Source: Bradyrhizobium sp. 1(2017) (GTDB taxonomy: Bacteria; Pseudomonadota; Alphaproteobacteria; Rhizobiales; Xanthobacteraceae). From it: a stretch of 64,000 nucleotides of DNA. The translations under genes were made by a program, and so were the position numbers. The notes beneath the pieces are model-generated. The model worked only from the letters and a program-made list of their open reading frames with translations, was not told where the DNA came from and did no database searches. The DNA lies in NCBI RefSeq assembly GCF_011602485.2, contig NZ_CP050022.2:1384001-1448000 (forward strand), in the 5' to 3' direction. Of the stretch, positions 58,096 through 64,000 are shown piece after piece (positions within the stretch are counted from its first letter, which is position 1; each line of letters begins with the position of its first letter).

Positions 58096-59307
58096 CTACT
58101 TCCACACCGACTTGTCGGCGTCCCAATGCTGACCCTTCAGCTCCTTGGCAAGCGCCTCGATCGAGCCGTTGTCGTCGGGCAGGTCGCCTTCTTCGTCCGG
58201 GCTCGCATCATCGGACAGATTGAGCTTGGCGCCGCTGCTCTCATCGGCCGTGGTCGTCGCGGGGCTGCCGATCCAGAGCATGAGCTTGTCCGTCGTGCCG
58301 GGCTTGTCGGGTGAGACGAGCCCCGCGACCTCGATCGTGTCGGTGAGATCGAGCGCGGGGAAATCCTGGTTCGGCCGCTTGAAGACGAGCTTGAGCTTGC
58401 CGGTGGCGGGGTTGAAGCTCTGCGACGCCGGCTTTGCCGCGAGCGTCTTGCCCAGCACGCCGGCGACGGCGGAGGCGAGCTTGTCCTTGTTGATCTTGTC
58501 GCCGTCGCGCCAGTCGGCGGCGGGGATGCGGATGGTGCGGTCCATCTCGGTCATCCCGGCGGTCCAGCCTGCTGCGGTGACGCCGGGCATCGCCTTGAAC
58601 TTGGCGAGCAGGGCGCCCGCGCGCTCCGGATCGACCGACATGTTGATGGTCTGCTCACCGGCCCGCAGCGCGTCGCAGCCGACATTGAGGCTCGCCAGCG
58701 TCACCTCGACCTCCTGGCCCTTCAGGCTCTTCAGGAAATCGGTCGCCGCATCGAGCTTGACCTTGACCGCGATCGCCTCCGGCGAGACGTCGGTGAAGTC
58801 CTTCGGCTGCGGCGTGATGCCGTCGTCCGAGGTCTGGCTGTCCATGAATTCCTTCTCGCTGAGATCGGAATTGTCGGGTGAGGTGACTTCGGTCACCACC
58901 TGGCCAATGCTGATCTGGCCCCGGAATTCGACCAGGTCGCCGGCCTGCTTGCGCAGCAGCTTGACGCTGACGGGCGCCTTCGCACCGATGCTCTGCGCCG
59001 TGCCCGTCAGGTTCTGGCCGGCGACCTGGAGGTTGACGACGAAGCGGTCTTTCCGGTCGGAATTCTTCGCGATCGGGTAACAGACGTCGAGCACGGCCGC
59101 CGTGAGCGTCTTGCCCTGCCGCGTCTCCTTCAGGATCACGTCGGCATTGCCGTCCATCAACCCGTCGATCGAGGTGAAATAACGTGTCTCGGCGCCGCCG
59201 GGCGCCGTGGCCTTCGGCGACAGCTTCATCTGGGCGGAAGCGACCTCGGGCGAAACGGCGAGCAGGGCCGCCAAAAGAGCTGTCGGGCAAACCAGGAGCG
59301 CGCGCAT
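58096..59307 (-). CDS. Exported conserved hypothetical protein, 403 aa
   Basis: 403 residues from ATG 59307. The signal peptide is MRALLVCPTALLAALLAVSP...ASA. The mature protein is beta-rich and contains 'RYFTSIDGLMDGNADVILKE', ETRQGKTLTAAVLDVCYPIA, LVEFRGQISIGQVVTEVTSP, and INMSVDPERAGALLAKFKAM. No known enzyme motif. The C-terminal 40 residues are acidic (DESSGAKLNLSDDASPDEEG). It may be a periplasmic or envelope protein. Convergent with the META-like gene. Confidence 0.75.
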   Translation of the reverse strand: MRALLVCPTALLAALLAVSPEVASAQMKLSPKATAPGGAETRYFTSIDGLMDGNADVILKETRQGKTLTAAVLDVCYPIAKNSDRKDRFVVNLQVAGQNLTGTAQSIGAKAPVSVKLLRKQAGDLVEFRGQISIGQVVTEVTSPDNSDLSEKEFMDSQTSDDGITPQPKDFTDVSPEAIAVKVKLDAATDFLKSLKGQEVEVTLASLNVGCDALRAGEQTINMSVDPERAGALLAKFKAMPGVTAAGWTAGMTEMDRTIRIPAADWRDGDKINKDKLASAVAGVLGKTLAAKPASQSFNPATGKLKLVFKRPNQDFPALDLTDTIEVAGLVSPDKPGTTDKLMLWIGSPATTTADESSGAKLNLSDDASPDEEGDLPDDNGSIEALAKELKGQHWDADKSVWK

Positions 59308-59394
59308 CGAGGGTATCCTTGAGCAAGAATCGGCGGGCCACCGTAGTGGGTTTTGGCCGTCGGTTGAATCGGAAAGGGGAGGGGCAGGGTCGGC

Positions 59395-59424
59395 AAAAAA
59401 GAAGGCCGCCCGGAGGCGGCCTTC
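59395..59424 (-). terminator. Intrinsic terminator of groESL
   Basis: Read on the minus strand, GAAGGCCGCC, TCCG loop, GGCGGCCTTC makes a perfect 10-bp stem (59401-59424), followed by a run of six U (59395-59400). It is 26 bp after the groEL stop codon. Confidence 0.93.
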
Positions 59425-59449
59425 ACAACGCTGTAATGGAGCAAGAGGC

Positions 59450-61135
<1,686 letters not shown>

Positions 61136-61140
61136 TCACC

Positions 61141-61244
61141 GTCATTGCCGGGCTTGACCCGGCAATCCATCGTCTTGCGAAGAATGATGGATGCCCGGGT
61201 CGTCTAGCGCGAAGACGCGCTTCGCGCTTCTGCCCGGGCATGAC
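61141..61244. repeat. Palindromic repeat inside the groES-groEL spacer
   Basis: Begins GTCATTGCCGGGCTTGACC and ends TTCTGCCCGGGCATGAC. It also contains a hairpin around GCGAAGACGCGCTTCGCGC. It is the GTCAT family again, but here within an operon, so it could affect relative expression or processing of groES and groEL mRNA. Confidence 0.82.
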
Positions 61245-61279
61245 AGGGGCGCATTCAGCGGCCGTTCAGGCGGACGGCC

Positions 61280-61576
61280 TTAGGCCAGAACGCCCATGAT
61301 GTCCGACTCCTTCATGATCAGGAGCTCTTCGTTGTCGATCTTGACCTCGGTGCCCGACCACTTGCCGAACAGCACGCGGTCGCCGACCTTGAGGTCGATC
61401 GGGATCAGCTTGCCGGTTTCGTCGCGACCGCCCGGGCCGACGGCGACGATTTCGCCCTGCGACGGCTTTTCCTTGGCGGTGTCCGGAATGATGATGCCGC
61501 CCTTGGACTTTTCCTCGGCGTCGATACGTTTGACCACGACACGGTCATGCAGCGGACGAAATTTGGATTTAGCCAT
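61280..61576 (-). CDS. groES: Co-chaperonin GroES
   Basis: 98 residues. [40 protein letters not shown] (mobile loop), [33 protein letters not shown] and [13 protein letters not shown] match GroES throughout. It caps the GroEL ring as a heptamer. It is first in the operon; the CIRCE dyad lies about 97 bp upstream of its ATG 61576. Confidence 0.98.
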   Translation of the reverse strand: MAKSKFRPLHDRVVVKRIDAEEKSKGGIIIPDTAKEKPSQGEIVAVGPGGRDETGKLIPIDLKVGDRVLFGKWSGTEVKIDNEELLIMKESDIMGVLA

Positions 61577-61672
61577 GACGTTTCCCTTTGGAGGCTCGCT
61601 TCGGAAGTAGTGGAAGTGGGTGGTGGGGCGGCGCTTCCGTCCACCCTCTCCCCGAGGGATCGAACGGCGCGC

Positions 61673-61699
61673 TTAGCAATCGGGCTTTCCGAGTGCTAA
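61673..61699. promoter_or_regulatory. CIRCE operator of groESL
   Basis: TTAGCAATC (61673-61681), 9-nt spacer, GAGTGCTAA (61691-61699). The consensus is TTAGCACTC-N9-GAGTGCTAA, so only one base differs. HrcA repressor binding here would give heat induction. Confidence 0.93.
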
Positions 61700-61710
61700 T
61701 AGTGGGCCCG

Positions 61711-61739
61711 GAAATATGGCTTGGCCGCGATCCTGTCAA
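61711..61739 (-). promoter_or_regulatory. Probable groESL promoter
   Basis: On the minus strand TTGACA (61739-61734) is followed after about 17 nt by TATTTC, within CCATATTTC (61719-61711). The CIRCE dyad lies just downstream, as expected. CTTG-N17-CCATAT would also loosely fit an RpoH-type promoter. Start site not determined. Confidence 0.5.
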
Positions 61740-61895
61740 GCAAAGGTGGTTAAGCGATTGGTGAGGCGGATATAGGATGGTGGCACTGGAAACTCGTTCG
61801 GGGCGTCGGCGTGTCAAACGACGTCATTGCTCCGGCGGCGGTTTTGCGCTTGGCTGCGAGAGGGGTGCGGCCATGGTCTTGCTCGGGGGAATGCC

Positions 61896-62417
61896 ATGAT
61901 CAGTTCAGCTCACGCGCGCACGGTGGCCAATCTGGCGGCCGCGTCTTGTCTGGCGCTGCTGTTGGGCGCCTGCGGCGGCGGCATGAGCCTGCCGTCCTTC
62001 TCGTCCTCTTCGCCGCCGCCCGAGGCCGAACCGGGCGTCGCTCCCGAGATGCCCGCGTCGATCCGCGCCGACGAGATCGTCGGCCGCTGGGGCCTCGCCT
62101 CGTTCCAGAACCCGGCCGACCGTGCCCGCACCGAAGCCGCGGCGAGGGCCCAGTGCAAGAATCCCTATGTGATCACGGCCGGTTCCTCCGGCGGCGTCAT
62201 CATGCATCTGGCCGACCAGGCGACCCCGCAGGAACTGCGGCTGAAGGGCTCGCCCAGCGGCAAGAACTATATCGGACCCGCCGGTCCCACGCCCGGCGAC
62301 CAGGACCGCGAGATCGTCTCCTTCGACGGCCGCGTGCTGATCACCCGCTTCATCGACAAGGACGCCGCCACCCGTTACGGCAACATGGTCTACGTCCGCT
62401 GCGCGCCGCGGGCGTGA
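61896..62417 (+). CDS. Putative exported lipoprotein
   Basis: 173 residues from ATG 61896, with GGGGGAA upstream. Lipoprotein signal: hydrophobic 'VANLAAASCLALLLGAC' with lipobox LLGAC and lipidation Cys C26, then a Gly/Ser/Pro-rich linker. The conserved domain includes IVGRWGLASFQNPADRARTE, AQCKNPYVITAGSSGGVIMH, 'GPAGPTPGDQDREIVSFDGR' and NMVYVRCAPRA. Similar lipoproteins occur in Bradyrhizobium without known function. A bidirectional terminator lies beyond the following repeat. Confidence 0.82.
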   Translation: MISSAHARTVANLAAASCLALLLGACGGGMSLPSFSSSSPPPEAEPGVAPEMPASIRADEIVGRWGLASFQNPADRARTEAAARAQCKNPYVITAGSSGGVIMHLADQATPQELRLKGSPSGKNYIGPAGPTPGDQDREIVSFDGRVLITRFIDKDAATRYGNMVYVRCAPRA

Positions 62418-62429
62418 TCTCTCTCCTCC

Positions 62430-62507
62430 GTCATTCCGGGGCGGTCCGCAGGACCGAACCCGGAATCTCGAGATTCCGGGTTCACGCTTCGCGTGCCCCG
62501 GAATGAC
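62430..62507. repeat. Palindromic repeat, GTCATTCCGGGG family
   Basis: Begins GTCATTCCGGGGCGG and ends GTGCCCCGGAATGAC. The central arms CCCGGAATCT and AGATTCCGGG around CG form a further perfect hairpin. It follows the lipoprotein stop codon. Confidence 0.85.
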
Positions 62508-62531
62508 AGCACTAAACAGATCCAAAAACAA

Positions 62532-62557
62532 AAAACGCCGGCTTGCGCCGGCGTTTT
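62532..62557. terminator. Bidirectional intrinsic terminator
   Basis: AAAACGCCGGC (62532-62542), TTGC loop, GCCGGCGTTTT (62547-62557): perfect 11-bp stem with T-rich flank on the right and A-rich flank (U-run on the minus strand) on the left. It serves both the lipoprotein gene and the convergent cheZ-type gene. Confidence 0.92.
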
Positions 62558-62580
62558 GTTTTTCTCCATCTCGCGTCCGT

Positions 62581-63366
62581 TCAGTCGAACAGCGCGTCGA
62601 TGTCGTCCTGCGAGGCATGGCCGACATCGCCGGCGAGCTTGGGACCGTTGAGAAGCTTCTCGTCCTCGGACCGGTTGTCGACATGCGCATGCGCCGGGAC
62701 GTGGGCCTTGATGGCGTCGACGCCGCCCCAGATCTCCATCATCGCGTTGATGTGCTGCTCGATGAACTTCATCGTGGTCATGACCTTGCTGATGCGCTGG
62801 CCGGTCAGGTCCTGGAAGTTGCAGGCTTCGAAGATCGAGATGACGCGTTCCTGGATGTCATCGGCGAGCCGCTTCTGCTGGTCGGCCGATTGCACCTTGG
62901 ACATCGCGCTGGCGGCCTGGTCGATCGATTCGGCGGCCTCGAGGATCTGCTGGGTCGCCTGCTCGGTGCCGCCGACGACCGCGCCGAGTTCGCCATTGAC
63001 CTTGGCCATCTCGCCGCCGTCGAAGCTCTTGCCGTGCAGCGTCGCGATCTCGCGCTTGGTGCGGTCGATGGCGTCGTGGATGAGGTCGAGCTCGACCTTC
63101 AGCTTCTCGCACTGCTCGATCTGCGCCCGGTAGGTCTCGAGCATGGTGCGCGCTTCGGAGAGCTCGTGGGCGGTGGAGGCGTCGATCGCCGCCATGGCTG
63201 CGCTGCCGGACAAGGGCACGGTGCCCTTCGCCATCTGGGCGCGGATCGCGCGCAGCTCGGCCATAATCTCGCTATGCATCGGGCCTGCCTCTTCGGTCAC
63301 GTCGAGAATGGGCATCTCGCCACCGGCGATATCCTCGACGCGAAAACGCTTGCGGTGAACAGCCAT
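62581..63366 (-). CDS. cheZ: CheZ-type protein phosphatase
   Basis: 261 residues, mostly long helices forming a four-helix bundle. The active-site segment ACNFQDLTGQRISKVMTTM has D186 and Q190, matching D143 and Q147 of E. coli CheZ. The C-terminus SQDDIDALFD resembles the CheY-binding tail. It would dephosphorylate CheY~P or a related receiver. No other chemotaxis gene is in the window, so it is an orphan here. ATG 63366. A near-consensus CtrA box is 50 bp upstream. Confidence 0.9.
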   Translation of the reverse strand: MAVHRKRFRVEDIAGGEMPILDVTEEAGPMHSEIMAELRAIRAQMAKGTVPLSGSAAMAAIDASTAHELSEARTMLETYRAQIEQCEKLKVELDLIHDAIDRTKREIATLHGKSFDGGEMAKVNGELGAVVGGTEQATQQILEAAESIDQAASAMSKVQSADQQKRLADDIQERVISIFEACNFQDLTGQRISKVMTTMKFIEQHINAMMEIWGGVDAIKAHVPAHAHVDNRSEDEKLLNGPKLAGDVGHASQDDIDALFD

Positions 63367-63415
63367 CAGAAAACTCCCCCCACCTCACTCACGCGTCTTT
63401 GTAGGCAGAAGCGAT

Positions 63416-63430
63416 TTAACACGAAGTTCA
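63416..63430. promoter_or_regulatory. Candidate CtrA box upstream of cheZ
   Basis: TTAA (63416-63419), 7-nt spacer, TTCA (63427-63430), one mismatch from the alphaproteobacterial CtrA consensus TTAA-N7-TTAA. It lies 50-64 bp upstream of the cheZ start. CtrA controls motility genes in Rhizobiales. Confidence 0.4.
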
Positions 63431-63479
63431 CAGCCGGAACTGTCGTGCTCGCGTCGCGCGACGCCGCGCAAAGAAGCGA

Positions 63480-63487
63480 TTAACCAT
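63480..63487 (+). promoter_or_regulatory. CtrA half-site between cheZ and the envelope-protein gene
   Basis: TTAACCAT, an exact half-site, in the 316-bp divergent region 63367-63682. That region is otherwise without a recognised gene; a GTTTACCAAACGAAAC stretch at about 63570 is the only other marked AT-rich feature. Confidence 0.3.
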
Positions 63488-63682
63488 GGCCGCGCTGCGT
63501 TCACCGAAAATAAACGCTGATCGCCGAATTGGCCCGCGCTTGACGACGTGGTGAATCCAAACGGCGCTTCTGTTTACCAAACGAAACGGCTTTTGCGTTT
63601 TATTGACCACGTCGCGGCAGCCGATCAGCCAGGCGCTCTCCACGACGCATGTGATCTAGACGAAACAGTACAGAGTACGTCG

Positions 63683-64000
63683 ATGTTCAAGAAAATGTCT
63701 GTCGCGCTGCTCGGCAGCGCTTGCACCTTCATGGCCGGCGCAAACAGCGCCAGCGCCTTCGACAACACCGTGCCGAACGATCCGCCCGCGGTGCTCTATG
63801 CGCCGCAGGTGCCGCCGGCGCCGGTGCGCGTCGCCTCCAACTCGAACATGGGCGGCGGCTTCATCGAGTTCCTGTTCGGCGACGGTCCCGGGCGCGGTCC
63901 GGCCTATGCGCCCGAGCGGCCGGTGTATCAGCAGCAGCCGGCCTATTACGATCAGCGCCGCCTGCCGCCGATGGGCGAGCCGCAGATGCAAGGTGGATAT
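63683..64000 (+). CDS. Exported Pro-rich protein, probably L,D-transpeptidase N-terminus (partial)
   Basis: 106 codons to the window edge with no stop. The signal peptide is MFKKMSVALLGSACTFMAGA...ASA. The mature start FDNTVPNDPPAVLYAPQVPP and a Gly/Tyr/Gln/Pro-rich stretch (GGGFIEFLFGDGPGRGPAYA) resemble the low-complexity leader I recall for Bradyrhizobium L,D-transpeptidases (YkuD). The catalytic domain would lie beyond the window, so this is not confirmed. It is divergent from cheZ. Confidence 0.6.
   Translation, partial: MFKKMSVALLGSACTFMAGANSASAFDNTVPNDPPAVLYAPQVPPAPVRVASNSNMGGGFIEFLFGDGPGRGPAYAPERPVYQQQPAYYDQRRLPPMGEPQMQGGY

Overview
The window looks like a chromosomal segment of a Bradyrhizobium or close relative (Nitrobacteraceae, Alphaproteobacteria). 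Four things suggest this: uniformly high GC with strong G/C at third codon positions; many short palindromic intergenic repeats of the kind I know from Bradyrhizobium and Rhodopseudomonas; the alphaproteobacterial Cys-less form of ribosomal protein bL36; and a CIRCE-controlled groESL pair. This is recognition from memory; no database was searched. I see no tRNA, rRNA, CRISPR array, phage or complete insertion sequence.

Layout. 0-5.6 kb: the end of an amino-acid ABC ATPase, a D-amino-acid transaminase, then an emrA-emrB-ahpD-like efflux/peroxidase operon divergent from a LysR gene with a clear dyad between them. 5.7-14.8 kb: an amidase and a fused indolepyruvate ferredoxin oxidoreductase, divergent from an Lrp/AsnC gene, then a three-gene catabolic operon (Ldh-type dehydrogenase, flavin monooxygenase, FAH-type hydrolase). 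15-18.6 kb: a very large cyclic-di-GMP protein with four tandem GAF modules plus GGDEF and EAL. 19-30 kb: an exopolysaccharide block (galE, WecB/TagA/CpsF glycosyltransferase, Wzc-like co-polymerase with a degenerate kinase domain, methyltransferase, two GT2 enzymes, O-antigen-ligase-type polymerase, FemAB/GNAT protein). 30-42.9 kb: mixed accessory and stress genes (Lrp, WrbA, pirin, two SDRs each divergent from a regulator, a decayed RAYT transposase, a Bug-type binding protein, a nucleotide cyclase, YbaK, haloacid dehalogenase, GST, a deleted hydrolase, an amidohydrolase behind a large dyad). 43-52 kb: rpmJ, small exported proteins, cytochrome c, and glycolate oxidase glcDEF split by an opposite-strand ABM gene, then a histone-H1-like protein. 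52.4-64 kb: a TorF-type porin, an SbmA/BacA-like ABC protein, an LctP-type permease, groESL with CIRCE, a CheZ-type phosphatase and the start of an envelope protein.

How parts may work together. GlcDEF and the LctP-type permease a few kb away would make a glycolate/lactate uptake and oxidation unit. The exopolysaccharide block contains most polymer-assembly functions except a flippase, an outer-membrane exporter and a priming transferase, which must lie elsewhere. The GAF4-GGDEF-EAL protein beside it is a plausible but unproven signalling input to the polysaccharide.

The most distinctive non-coding signals are: a decayed REP-associated tyrosine transposase (RAYT) bracketed by inverted REP sequences, with paired REPs of the same family at two other loci; a near-perfect 37-bp dyad before the amidohydrolase; and putative CtrA sites upstream of cheZ and in the exopolysaccharide block. 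I found no wholly new multi-gene system that I would defend. The degenerate Wzc-like protein, the RAYT/REP pair and the amidohydrolase dyad are the best leads.
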